Positions 54,874-63,999 of a DNA stretch of 64,000 nt are shown here, one piece after another; position 1 is the stretch's first letter, and the number at the start of each line of letters is the position of its first letter. Below the pieces are notes generated by a model. It had not been told where the DNA came from. It saw only the letters and a list, made by a program, of their open reading frames with translations, and made no database searches. The position numbers were made by a program, and so were the translations under genes. This stretch comes from Methylogaea oryzae (lineage in GTDB: Bacteria > Pseudomonadota > Gammaproteobacteria > Methylococcales > Methylococcaceae), in contig NZ_AP019782.1 in assembly GCF_019669985.1 (NCBI RefSeq), forward strand, positions 1,916,001-1,980,000, given 5' to 3'.

Positions 54874-57800
54874 TCACAGAGCCTTCCCCTCCTCCAACAA
54901 GGCATAACACACCGGCGTCAACACCAGGCTGGCGGCCATGCCGACCAGCAGGCCGGCGGAAAGGGACAAGGTCATGGGGATGAGGAATTGGGCCTGGACG
55001 CTGGTCTCCAGCAGGGTCGGCAGGAAGCCGGCGAAATTGGTGAGGAAGGCCAGCAGGATGGGACGGAAGCGGGAGGTGCAGGCGGCCAGGATCAGCTCGG
55101 AGACTTGGAGGTTGGCGCTGGAAGGGCTGGGGCCGGGAATGCCGGGGTCCATGGCCATGGATGGTGCATAGACGCGGCCGACAACATTGCCGGCGGCCTG
55201 CTCTCCAATCCCGTTATCCCTTTCACGGATATAGTCCAGCAACACCAGGCTGTCGTTCACCACCACGCCGCTGGCGGCGATCATGCCCACCAGGGATTCC
55301 ATGGACAGGGGCAAACCAGCGACCCAGTGGGCCAGCACGGCGCCGCTCCAGGCGACGGGAGCGGCCAGCAGGAAAATCAGCGGCTTGAGGTAGGAGCGGA
55401 ACGGCACGGCGATCAGGGCGTAGATCACCAGCAGGGATATCAGCGTGTTGCGCGCCAAGGTGGAGCCCATGGCCTCCTCGTCCTGGCGTTCCTGGCTCAC
55501 TTCCAGGTCCAGGCCGGGGAAATCGCGGCGCAGGCTCTCCAACTCGCCCGCTTCCAGCTCGGCGTACAAAGCGTTGGCGTCCAGCCGCTGCGGATCCACG
55601 CGCGCCTGCACCTTGAGCACCCGCTGGCGGTCCTGCCGCACCAGTTTGGCGTAGCCGGGCTGCAGGGTCACGTCCGCCACCGATCCCAGCGGCGCCAAGG
55701 CGCCGTCGGGCAGGCGCACCGGCAGTTCCCGCAAGCGCTCCAGCGACCGGCGCTCCTCCAGCGGCAATCGCACCATCAGCTTCACCTCCTGGCGGCCCCG
55801 CTGCAAACGCTGCACCTCCTCGCCGAAATAGCCGGCGCGGGCTTGTTGCGCCAAGTCCTCCAGGCGCAGGCCCAACCGCTCGGCGCCGGGTTTCAACGCC
55901 AAACGCGCCTCCGGCCTGCCCGGCTCGGCCGTGTCCATCACGTCGAACACACCGGGATAGGCTGCCAGGGCGCGCTTGAGCCGCTCCGCCGCCGCGCTCG
56001 GCACCGCCGGGTCGGCGGCGGCCAGGTCGAGCTCCAAATCGTAGGCGGTGTCGTCGCCCTCCTTGTAATGGAAGTCGATGCGGCCGCGGCCGATGTCGCC
56101 GATGCCCTCCCGCCAAGCACGGACGAAGTCCTCCACCGCCACCTTTTGCCGCCCGTCCGGCGAGAATTCCACCCACAGTCCGGCGCCCCGCTCCCAGACC
56201 AGGGTTTCGACGTTGACGATGATGCTGCGGCCCGGCTCCAGCCGGGCGTCCATTTCGTCGCGCAGCTTGAACAGGGCGCGTTCGGCGCGGTCCGCCAGCT
56301 GGCGGATATCGCCGTAAGGCGAACCGGGCGGCACTTCCAGCATCACCCAGAAAGTGTCCTTGGTCACGTCCGCCCGCAGCGAATGGCGCACCCGGCCGCC
56401 GGCCACCAGCGCCGCGCTGAGCATCAGCAACACCAGGAACAGGGCGACCGTAACGCCGCGCCAATCCAGCGCCTTGAGCAGAAACGGCCGGTAGTGGCGC
56501 ACGACGAAACCGTCCAGGCCGGCATTGAGCCGGTCCCGCAGGCGGTCCAGCCGCGACGGCTCGCCGCCCGCCTTGGACGGCGCGGCCAAGTGCGCCGGCA
56601 GGATCAGCAGGGCCTCCACCAGGGAAAACACCAGGGTGAGGATCATCACCAAACAGATCGGCCGCATCATCTGGCCGGCCCAGCCGGGTAGGAACAGCCC
56701 CGGCAGGAACGCTACCAGCGCCACCAGCACGGCCAACACCACCGGCACCGCCACCGATTGCACGCCGCGCACGGTGGCTTGCAGGTTGGACTCGGGAGGC
56801 GGGAGGCTGGGGGGGAACGCCGAGCCGGAGTCGTCGGTATCCCCCTCCCCCGCTTCGGCTTCCAGTCTCCGCCCCCCCGCCTGTTCGCTGTACACCGCCT
56901 CGCCGACGATGATGGCGTCGTCCACCAGGATGCCCATGGCCAGCAAAAAGCCGAACAGCGACAGCATGTTGAGGGAGACGCCCACCGCCGGCATCAACCA
57001 AAACGCGCCGAACAGGGAAGTCAGGATGCCGGCGCCGGCCCAGAACGCTACCCGCAGGCGCAGGAACAGCGTCAGCACCACCAACACCAGCGCGAAACCG
57101 CTCACCCCGTCTTCCACCAAGGTACGGATGCGCTCGTCGTAGGCGACCGAATCGTCCCACCAGGTGGCGATCGCCATACCCGGAGGCAAACGCTTGCCCA
57201 TGTCCTCCACGTAGGCTTTGACCCGCCGCGCCACGTCCACCGTGTCGTGCTCGGCGTGGACTTCCCAGCCCTGGCCGGTTTCGCCGTTGTGGCGCCAATC
57301 GCTCTCGCGCTCCTCCAAACCGTCGCGGATGGCGGCCACGTCGCCCAAGCGCAGCACCGCACCGTTGGCGCCGCTGCGCAACACCAGGCGGCCGAGGGCC
57401 TCCGCGTCGCCGGCCTTGCCCTTGACTTGCAACAGCACCTCGCCGGCCGGCGATTTCACCACCCCGCCGGGCAAGTCCAGCGACATGCGCCGCAGGGCCT
57501 GGGCCACCTCGCCCAAGGACAGGCCGAACTGGCGCAGCTTGGCCGGCGACACCTCGATGGCGATTTCGTAAGGCGTTTCGTTGTAATTGCGGGCTTGGGT
57601 GACGCCGTCGATGCGGGACAGGTCCTCCTGCACGCGGTCGCCCAGGCGGCGCAGCGCCAGGGGATCGGCCCGGCCATGCAAGGCGACCCAGATGACGCCG
57701 TCGTCGTCGGCGCGGGACGCCGGCTCCACCTCGATTTGCTCCAGCTCTTTCGGCAAGCGAGGAATCGCCTGGACGCGGCCCCGCACCGTCGCCATCACCG

Positions 57801-58140
57801 CTTCCTTGTCGTGGTCGGGCAACACGGCCACTTTGACTCGGCATTGGTCCTGGACGATTTCCGTCTTCAGCCGTTTGACGCCCGGTGCGTTGTAGATGGC
57901 CTCTTCGATGCGCACGCACACCGCCGATTCGATTTCCTGGGGGCCGACGCCGGGCATACGGGCGGTCACCAGCAGTTGATGGGGGCTGAAGCGGGGAAAC
58001 ACCTCCCGCTCCACGCCGGCCAGCGCCGCGGCGCCGCCCAGCAGAATGAGCAGCATCAACAGGTTGGCTGCCACCGGATTGGCGGCGAACCAGGGAATCA
58101 GGCCGGAGGCTTGCGACCGGGGGCTGAAGGCGGGATTCAT
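54874..58140 (-). CDS. RND efflux permease (HAE/AcrB-like) with two Pro/Ser-rich loop insertions
   Basis: 1088 residues, twelve expected membrane helices. Both half-repeats are visible: LNMLSLFGFLLAMGILVDDAIIVGEAV with the proton-relay Asp pair, and MESLVGMIAASGVVVNDSLVLLDYI in the second half. Periplasmic pore segments include DGVTQARNYNETPYEIAIEV and LGSVADVTLQPGYAKLVRQD. In each half a short insertion rich in Pro/Ser follows: GSAFPPSLPPPESNLQA after the first motif and GIPGPSPSSANLQVS after the second. The ATG overlaps the membrane-fusion gene stop (ATGA). Substrates unknown. The insertions lie in the cytoplasmic loops after TM4 and TM10. Confidence 0.93.
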   Translation of the reverse strand: MNPAFSPRSQASGLIPWFAANPVAANLLMLLILLGGAAALAGVEREVFPRFSPHQLLVTARMPGVGPQEIESAVCVRIEEAIYNAPGVKRLKTEIVQDQCRVKVAVLPDHDKEAVMATVRGRVQAIPRLPKELEQIEVEPASRADDDGVIWVALHGRADPLALRRLGDRVQEDLSRIDGVTQARNYNETPYEIAIEVSPAKLRQFGLSLGEVAQALRRMSLDLPGGVVKSPAGEVLLQVKGKAGDAEALGRLVLRSGANGAVLRLGDVAAIRDGLEERESDWRHNGETGQGWEVHAEHDTVDVARRVKAYVEDMGKRLPPGMAIATWWDDSVAYDERIRTLVEDGVSGFALVLVVLTLFLRLRVAFWAGAGILTSLFGAFWLMPAVGVSLNMLSLFGFLLAMGILVDDAIIVGEAVYSEQAGGRRLEAEAGEGDTDDSGSAFPPSLPPPESNLQATVRGVQSVAVPVVLAVLVALVAFLPGLFLPGWAGQMMRPICLVMILTLVFSLVEALLILPAHLAAPSKAGGEPSRLDRLRDRLNAGLDGFVVRHYRPFLLKALDWRGVTVALFLVLLMLSAALVAGGRVRHSLRADVTKDTFWVMLEVPPGSPYGDIRQLADRAERALFKLRDEMDARLEPGRSIIVNVETLVWERGAGLWVEFSPDGRQKVAVEDFVRAWREGIGDIGRGRIDFHYKEGDDTAYDLELDLAAADPAVPSAAAERLKRALAAYPGVFDVMDTAEPGRPEARLALKPGAERLGLRLEDLAQQARAGYFGEEVQRLQRGRQEVKLMVRLPLEERRSLERLRELPVRLPDGALAPLGSVADVTLQPGYAKLVRQDRQRVLKVQARVDPQRLDANALYAELEAGELESLRRDFPGLDLEVSQERQDEEAMGSTLARNTLISLLVIYALIAVPFRSYLKPLIFLLAAPVAWSGAVLAHWVAGLPLSMESLVGMIAASGVVVNDSLVLLDYIRERDNGIGEQAAGNVVGRVYAPSMAMDPGIPGPSPSSANLQVSELILAACTSRFRPILLAFLTNFAGFLPTLLETSVQAQFLIPMTLSLSAGLLVGMAASLVLTPVCYALLEEGKAL

Positions 58141-59306
58141 CGCGCTTCTCCAACCTCCTCCACCCGCACCTTCACGCCCTCCACCGGCACCTGGATGCCG
58201 CCGGTCACCACCCGGTCGCCGCTGGCCAGGCCGCCTTTCACCAGGACCCGTCCCGGTTCGTTGCGCAGCACTTCCAGTTGGCGCCGGCGCAGGCGGTCCT
58301 CACCGTCGACAATGAGCGCTTGCTGCGACGCGTTGACCGCCGCCGCCGGCAAAACGAACACGTCGTCGCGCCGGCGGCCTTCGATGTCGGCCTGCACGAA
58401 CAAGCCAGCCAGCAACGGCGGTTGGCCGGCATAGGGCTCGCGCACTTCGGCCACGGCGTAAAGCTGGCCGTTGGCCTGGACCAACGCCCCTTCGGTGCGG
58501 ACGATGCGGCCTTGCCAATGGCGCATGGCGCCGGCGAAATCGGCGCTGAGCGTCACCGCCGCTCCGCCTTCCCCCGCGCCGTTGCCGAAGGGCAAATCGA
58601 CAAAGGCCAGCTGCTCGGCCGCCAAGGGCAGGCGGATTTCCGCCAAGTCGGTGGCATAGATGCGCGCCAGCTTGTCGCCCGCCCGGACGTATTGCCCCAA
58701 GCCGATGTGCTTGTCCCGCACGCGGCCGGAAAAAGGCGCTTTCAACTCGCAGCGGGCGCGCTGCAAGCCGGCCTTGGCCATGTCCGCCTCCGCCGCCAGC
58801 AGCTTGGCGCGGGCTTCGGCCAGTTGCGGCAGATGCAAGGCCAGCGGCGTCGGTTCCCCCTCCCCCAGGGCCCGCCATTCGTTGCGCGCCTGTTCCACCT
58901 GGGCCTCTTCCAAGGCCAGCTGCCGCTGGGCTTCGGCGAGGCGCGCCCGGGCGTCGGCGATGGCGTAGTCGTAATCGCGCGGATCGATGGCCAGCAACAC
59001 CTCGCCTTCGGCGAAAAATCCGCCCGCCGCCAATCCGGGATGCAAACGCAGCACCTTGCCCGCCACTTCCGGGACCAGATCGATTTCCATGCGCGGCGCG
59101 GCCACGCCTTGGGATGCCACATTGAGACGCAGCGTGTGGGGCACGGCCCGCACCACGGCGGCGAGCGGCGCGGGCGGTGACGGGGGTTCCGGCCGCGCGG
59201 CCGGCCGGCCGGAAACCATGGCCACGGCCAGCCCCGCGCCGGTCAGCAACACGGCGGCGGGCAGGAGCGTTTTCAGCCGGGCGCGGTTATCGTCGCGCTT
59301 CAACAT
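58137..59306 (-). CDS. RND periplasmic adaptor (membrane fusion protein)
   Basis: 389 residues. An N-terminal membrane anchor (LLPAAVLLTGAGLAVAMVSG), a Pro-rich linker, then the lipoyl/barrel/hairpin fold: EIDLVPEVAGKVLRLHPGLAAGGFFAEGEVLLAIDPRDYDYAIADARARLAEAQRQLA, a long coiled-coil, and the return ELKAPFSGRVRDKHIGLGQYVRAGDKLARIYATDLAEIRLPL. The C-terminal GDRVVTGGIQVPVEGVKVRV is typical. It overlaps nodT by 20 bases and the permease by four, so the three are translated together. Confidence 0.93.
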   Translation of the reverse strand: MLKRDDNRARLKTLLPAAVLLTGAGLAVAMVSGRPAARPEPPSPPAPLAAVVRAVPHTLRLNVASQGVAAPRMEIDLVPEVAGKVLRLHPGLAAGGFFAEGEVLLAIDPRDYDYAIADARARLAEAQRQLALEEAQVEQARNEWRALGEGEPTPLALHLPQLAEARAKLLAAEADMAKAGLQRARCELKAPFSGRVRDKHIGLGQYVRAGDKLARIYATDLAEIRLPLAAEQLAFVDLPFGNGAGEGGAAVTLSADFAGAMRHWQGRIVRTEGALVQANGQLYAVAEVREPYAGQPPLLAGLFVQADIEGRRRDDVFVLPAAAVNASQQALIVDGEDRLRRRQLEVLRNEPGRVLVKGGLASGDRVVTGGIQVPVEGVKVRVEEVGEAR

Positions 59307-60712
59307 CGCCTCCCAGGGCCAAATACAGGTCGATGCGGTTGTTGAGCAGTTGCCGCTTGACCGCCAAGTGCGCGCTTTGCGCGCTCAAAGTGCTGCGGTA
59401 GCTGTCCAGCAGGGTGAGTATCTCGATGAAACCGTTGCGGTAGGAATAGACCGCCAGCTTGCGGCTGGCCTGGGTCTGCGCCACCGCTTCACGCAAGGCC
59501 GCCTCTTGGCCGCGCAGCCACGCTTCGGCGGCCAGCGCCTGCTCCACCTCGCGGAAGGCGTTGAGGGCCGTGTCGCGGTAGCGGTTGACGGCTTCCGCGA
59601 CCCGCGCTTCGCTCAACTCGATGTCGGCCAGCAGACGCCCGCCGGTGAAAACCGGCTGGGCCAAGCCCATGGCCAGGTTCCAGGCGGCGGCGCGGGGGTC
59701 GGCCAAGTCAGCCAAGGCCGAACCGCTGGTGCCGCCGCCGGCGGTGAGGGTGACGCGCGGCAGCAGCGCCTTGTGGGCGCTTTCCAAACGGGAGTCCAGC
59801 GATCGCAGCCGCTCGAACGCGGCGACCAAATCGGGACGCCGTTCCAGCAATGCCGACGGCAGGCCGGCGGACACCGCCGGCGGCGGCGCGGGCAGGTCCG
59901 GCGCGCCGGCCAAGGCCGCCGCCGGATAGCGTCCCAACAACACCTCCGACGCCTTGCACGCGGTTGCGCGCCTGGGCCAGCTGCGCTTCGGCGTTGGTCA
60001 GGTCGGTCAACGCCAGACGCAGGTCCAGGGGCCGGGTCAGGCCGCGGACGTAGCGGCCCCGCACCAATTCGACGACGGTGCGGTGGTCGTTTTTGGATTG
60101 TTCCGCCACCTGGGACTGCAGCCGCGCCTCGGTCAGCTCGAAATAAGCCTGCGCCGTGCGCGCCGCCAGGGACAGGCGCGCGCCGGCCAAGTCGGCCGCC
60201 GCCGCTTCCGCCTCCCAGGCGGCCGCTTGCCGGGCCGCGCCGATGCGCCCCCACACGTCTAGCTCCCAGCTCAGGTTGAACGGCAACGCCAGCTGGGTAC
60301 CCCCGTCGCGCTGGTCGCCGGCGCTTGGACTGCCGCCGCGTAGCGGGTTAACCGAGGCTTCCTGGAACCGGGGAGCGAAATTCAGTTGCGGCAAGCGCCC
60401 CGCGCCGTCGATGCGGGCCTGGGCCTGGGCCGCCTGCACCCGCGCCGCCGCCGTCTTCAAGTCGAAATTGCCGGCCAGCGCTTCGCGCACCAGGGCGGTC
60501 AGGGTTTCGTCGCGGTAGTCCGCCAGCCACGGTTCGACGGCGTCCCGGGCGGCCGCGCCCGAAAGCGCCGTCCAAGCCGCCGGCGTTTCGCCTGCCAGGC
60601 CGAACGCGTCCCGCTCAGGAGCCGGCGAACAGGCCGCCAGCCACAACAGAGCGCAGGGCAAGCCCCCCAGCAACCGGACCGGGCCGACGAAAAAACGGCG
60701 GTTAAGACCCAA
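59287..60712 (-). pseudogene. NodT/TolC-family outer membrane efflux lipoprotein, frameshifted
   Basis: The N-terminal part (ATG 60712) has a lipoprotein signal ending LWLAAC, then TolC helices (LTALVREALAGNFDLKTAAARVQAAQAQ, FNLSWELDVWGRIGAARQAAAWEAEAAAADL, YFELTEARLQSQVAEQSKND). Around base 59955 the good reading frame stops making sense after LAQARNRV and continues in another frame as KASEVLLGRYPAAALAG, then LERRPDLVAAFERLRSLDSRL, to the normal end GGDVEARR* at 59287. One extra base (or two missing) explains it; without it the product would be ~474 residues, the normal length. Either a true inactivating mutation or a sequence error. The downstream genes are intact and tightly coupled. Confidence 0.85.
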
Positions 60713-60768
60713 ACGCGCTCCCGTTCGCCAGCCCTATCGAGGGGAGGCGCGGCGCGCCGGCGAGCGCG

Positions 60769-60999
60769 CTACGGCTGCGCCGCATCGCGCTCGCCGTGGT
60801 CGGCCAGGGCGTCCAGGCGTTGCTGCAAGACGGCCATGCGCTGGTTGGTTTCGGCGAGGTGCAGCTGCAACCCGCCGATGATCTCGTGCAGGTATTCGAA
60901 ATGGATCTGGAAATAGCGCGACGAGGGAAACGCCGGCGCCGCTGGGGATTTCTTGCCGGGAGTTCGCGCCGGGATGGCGGAGTTTTGCGTCAGTTGCAT
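60769..60999 (-). CDS. Small helical protein, 76 residues, function unknown
   Basis: From ATG 60999: a polar, Pro-rich start (MQLTQNSAIPARTPGKKSPA), then FQIHFEYLHEIIGGLQLHLAETNQRMAVLQQRLDALADHG, one strong amphipathic coiled-coil helix. No signal peptide. It lies alone between the sialidase-like gene and the nodT gene on the same strand. Length and composition resemble small helical accessory proteins; no family recognised. Confidence 0.6.
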   Translation of the reverse strand: MQLTQNSAIPARTPGKKSPAAPAFPSSRYFQIHFEYLHEIIGGLQLHLAETNQRMAVLQQRLDALADHGERDAAQP

Positions 61000-61089
61000 G
61001 GCCTCGACCTTGTCTTAATGAGTCCTTCCAAACAGTAAGACGTTCGAACGGGGCAAATCCCTCACCCGGCCGGCAACTTTTTTGCGGAT

Positions 61090-62337
61090 TCAGTCGCCCA
61101 TGGATACGGCGACCAAGCGGACCCGTTTGAGCAGGGGATCGGTCCAGGCGACGTACGCCTTGCCGCCGGCCCGCTCCAATTCGGGGTACTTGCTGGGCCA
61201 ATTGGGGAAACCGCCTTGGTAGATCGTGACGCGGCCGAGCACCGCGCCGTTGGGCGCCACCCGCGCCGCCCTCAGCTCTTCCTGCGGACCGTTGCGGCCG
61301 CGCCAGCTCACCATGGCTGAACCGTCCTCCAGCAGCACGGTGTCGGCGTAGCCGACCGCTTCGCTGTCCACTTCGATGGGATCGCCAAAGCTGGCGCCGG
61401 CATCGGAGGAGAACGCCAGCCGCACCCGCCCGGCGCCGTCGGCGGCGGTGAACCAGGCGACCACGGCTTGCGCGCCCCGCATATCCACCGCCGGGCCGTT
61501 GCTGGGGCAGCCGTTGAGCACCCAGCCGTCCACGTGCACCGGCCCGGAACGCACCTCGCCGGCGGGATTCCAGCGCGCCGCGGCGATGTCCCGCACCTCG
61601 CTCCCGGCGTGGTCGCGGTAAACGGTGACCAGTTCGCCGCCCTGGGCCGCCGTGTCGCTGCGGCAACAGGAGCACACATCGCTGTCCAGGGTGATTTCCT
61701 CCCCCGGCCGCAAGGCCGCGTCCATGACCGTGGCTATGAGCTGGTAGCGCTGGGCATGCGCGGCATGTTCCGAATGCTCGGCGTGGCCGGCGCCCTCCGC
61801 CTGGACGTGGCGCTTATCGGTCCACACCAGCGCCAGCCGGCCGGCCGGCAGCGCCGCCAAAGACATTTGCGCGTCGTAAACGCGCGCGTCGTCGCCGTAA
61901 GGCCGCGCCGGCTCGCTCCAGGTGCGCCCGCCGTCGGCCGAACGGGCCAGACGGATTTCGGCCGAGGTGCGATCGGTGGAACCGGGAACGTACGACATCC
62001 AAGCCGCCGCCAACGCGCCGTCCGCCAGCCCCATCACCACCGGAGGCGCGGCCAACTTGCCCGGCACGCTGGCCACGGTCGCCGGCGCCGTCCAACGGTC
62101 GCCGTCCCGCACGGAAAAGCGGGAGCTGCTGCGGCCCTCGGCCACTTCGACCCAACTCAGGATCAGCCTGCCGTCCGCCGTATGGCCGAGACGGTGCTGC
62201 TGGGAATTGGCCGCCGCGGGCGTCTCGATTTCCTCCACGCCGCCGCCGGCCGCCCAGGACGCGCCGGCGGCGAGACAAGCCAGGACGAGACTGCACCGGC
62301 GAAGCACGAGGCGTGCGAAAGGAAGGCTGTGGCTCAT
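61090..62337 (-). CDS. Secreted BNR/sialidase-fold protein with Cys and His clusters
   Basis: 415 residues from ATG 62337 (MSHSLPFARLVLRRCSLVLACLAAGASWA, a signal peptide); an open extension to 62457 is less likely. The mature part has bladed repeats of the Asp-box type (RLARSADGGRTWSEPARPYG; LAFSSDAGASFGDPIEVDS), a sialidase-like beta-propeller. Between two blades is HVQAEGAGHAEHSEHAAHAQ, with six His, and shortly after it DSDVCSCCRSDTA with three close Cys. Sialidase catalytic Arg triad and Tyr/Glu are not evident. The His/Cys groups suggest a metal-binding periplasmic protein, possibly for copper, which methanotrophs need; this is inference. Confidence 0.8.
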   Translation of the reverse strand: MSHSLPFARLVLRRCSLVLACLAAGASWAAGGGVEEIETPAAANSQQHRLGHTADGRLILSWVEVAEGRSSSRFSVRDGDRWTAPATVASVPGKLAAPPVVMGLADGALAAAWMSYVPGSTDRTSAEIRLARSADGGRTWSEPARPYGDDARVYDAQMSLAALPAGRLALVWTDKRHVQAEGAGHAEHSEHAAHAQRYQLIATVMDAALRPGEEITLDSDVCSCCRSDTAAQGGELVTVYRDHAGSEVRDIAAARWNPAGEVRSGPVHVDGWVLNGCPSNGPAVDMRGAQAVVAWFTAADGAGRVRLAFSSDAGASFGDPIEVDSEAVGYADTVLLEDGSAMVSWRGRNGPQEELRAARVAPNGAVLGRVTIYQGGFPNWPSKYPELERAGGKAYVAWTDPLLKRVRLVAVSMGD

Positions 62338-62503
62338 ATTGGGCACCGTTGGGCTTTGCGTTTCGGCGGCAATTATGCCAGTTCCAACCCAGGCGCTGGG
62401 GCAATCGGCGCGAACGCCTCTGCAAGCCGGGCGGGACGGCATGAACGCCTCCCGCAAACGGGAGGCCGAACGGCGAAGTCGCGATGGCCGGATAAGCGGC
62501 GGC

Positions 62504-63919
62504 TCAGCCGCGCGCCGCGGCCACGGCGTCGGCGAAAATGGCCGCGATGCGGTAGATGTCGTCGGCGTCGACGATCAGCGGCGGCAAAAAGCGCACCACG
62601 CTGCCTTGGCGCCCGCCCAGTTCCAGAATCAGGCCGCGCGCCAGGCATTCCTGCTGGATGCGGCGCGCCAAGTCGCGCTGGGGCGGGCGTTCTCCGGGCC
62701 CACCGACCGGGTCCACCACCTCCACCCCGATCATCAACCCCCGTCCGCGCACGTCGCCCAACTCCGGCGCGCCGGCCTGGATCTGGCGCAGCTGCTCCAT
62801 CAGGCATCGGCCCATGCGGTCGGCGTGGCGGTGCAGCTGCTGCTGCCGCACGAAGCGCAAGGTCGCCAATCCCGCCGCCATGGCCAGCTGATTGCCGCGG
62901 AAAGTGCCGGCGTGGGCGCCCGGCTGCCAACGGTCCAAGTCCTTGTGATAGACCACGACGCTCAAGGGCAAGCCGCCGCCGATGGCCTTGGACAACACCA
63001 GCACGTCCGGCTCGATGCCGGCGTGCTCGAAAGCGAACATCTTGCCGGTGCGGCCGCCGCCGGTCTGAATTTCGTCGACGATTAGCGGAATGCCTTTCTC
63101 CCGCGTCATGCGGCGGATGTCGCGCAGCCATCGGTCCGGTGCGGGAATCACGCCGCCCTCCCCTTGCACCGCCTCCAGGATCATGGCCGCCGGCGGCGCG
63201 ATACCACTGTTGCCGTCGTTGAGCAGCCGTTCGATGTAGGCCGCCGAGATGCGGCCGTCGTCTTGCCCGCCCAGGCCGAACGGGCAGCGGTACGAATAGG
63301 GATACGGCAGGAAATGCACTTCGCCCATGAGGCCGGCCACGGCGACTTTCGGGCCGATTTCCCCGGTCAGGCTCAACGCGCCGTGGGTCATGCCGTGGTA
63401 GGCGCCGTGAAACGCCAGGATCGAGCGGCGGCCGGTAGCGGTCTTCACCAGCTTCAGCGCCGCCTCCACGGCGTCGGCTCCCGACGGCCCGCAGAACTGG
63501 ATTCGAGCGTTGGCGGCGAAGTCCGGCGGCAGGCACGCGAACAGTTCCTCCACGAAAGCGTCCTTCACCGGCGTGGTCAAATCCAGGGTCTGGAACGGCG
63601 TGCCGTCCGCCAGCAGTTGCTGAATCGCCTCCACCACCACCGGGTGGTGATGCCCCAGGGCCAGGGCGCCGGCTCCCGCCAGGCAATCGATGTAGCGGCG
63701 TCCGTCGGCGTCCTCCACGTGGATGCCCCGGCCTTGCTTCAAGGCCAGCGGCAAGCGGCGCGGATAGCTGCGGGCGTTGGACTCGCGCGCCGATTGCCGC
63801 CCCAGGTAATAGGCGTTGTCTTCCCGCGGGACCGGCGCCAATCCGCCGTTCCCCGCCGTCCACCAGGCCTCGTCCGCGACGCCGGGGCTTTCCGCTTCCA
63901 CTTCAACGATACTTTGCAT
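62504..63919 (-). CDS. 2,4-diaminobutyrate:2-oxoglutarate aminotransferase
   Basis: Class III PLP aminotransferase, 471 residues from ATG 63919 (GTG 63922 adds one residue). Family segments are RYIDCLAGAGALALGHHHPVV, FCGPSGADAVEAALKLVKTATGR, HGAYHGMTHGALSLTG, IVDEIQTGGGRTGKMFAFEH and the PLP Lys in VLVLSKAIGGGLPLSVVVYH. The N-terminal NAYYLGRQSARESNARSYPRRLPLAL marks the diaminobutyrate (Dat/PvdH) type rather than EctB. It makes diaminobutyrate from aspartate semialdehyde for siderophores, 1,3-diaminopropane or ectoine. Its start overlaps the end of an upstream frame (TGATG). Confidence 0.88.
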   Translation of the reverse strand: MQSIVEVEAESPGVADEAWWTAGNGGLAPVPREDNAYYLGRQSARESNARSYPRRLPLALKQGRGIHVEDADGRRYIDCLAGAGALALGHHHPVVVEAIQQLLADGTPFQTLDLTTPVKDAFVEELFACLPPDFAANARIQFCGPSGADAVEAALKLVKTATGRRSILAFHGAYHGMTHGALSLTGEIGPKVAVAGLMGEVHFLPYPYSYRCPFGLGGQDDGRISAAYIERLLNDGNSGIAPPAAMILEAVQGEGGVIPAPDRWLRDIRRMTREKGIPLIVDEIQTGGGRTGKMFAFEHAGIEPDVLVLSKAIGGGLPLSVVVYHKDLDRWQPGAHAGTFRGNQLAMAAGLATLRFVRQQQLHRHADRMGRCLMEQLRQIQAGAPELGDVRGRGLMIGVEVVDPVGGPGERPPQRDLARRIQQECLARGLILELGGRQGSVVRFLPPLIVDADDIYRIAAIFADAVAAARG

Positions 63920-63999
63920 CACGACGACATCTCCGCATGGTTCGATTGCCGATCCCCGACCGAGACGGCGTTCGCCGCCAGGCCGCCGAAGGCGGGCAC
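63919..63999 (-). CDS. C-terminus of an upstream gene (partial, runs off right edge)
   Basis: On the minus strand an open frame enters from the window edge and ends VSVGDRQSNHAEMSS* with TGA at 63921-63919 overlapping the ATG of the diaminobutyrate aminotransferase gene. Only ~26 codons are visible, so no product can be named. The TGATG overlap suggests translational coupling. In an alternative frame the aminotransferase itself could extend upstream, which cannot be excluded. Confidence 0.4.
   Translation of the reverse strand: MPAFGGLAANAVSVGDRQSNHAEMSS

Noticed and set aside
55223-58153. Very long antisense-type open frame (976 codons) on the same strand as the RND pump in another frame
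   Set aside because: It is a high-GC shadow of the RND gene: Arg/Gly/Pro-rich, no membrane or domain features, while the overlapping frame has clear RND motifs.
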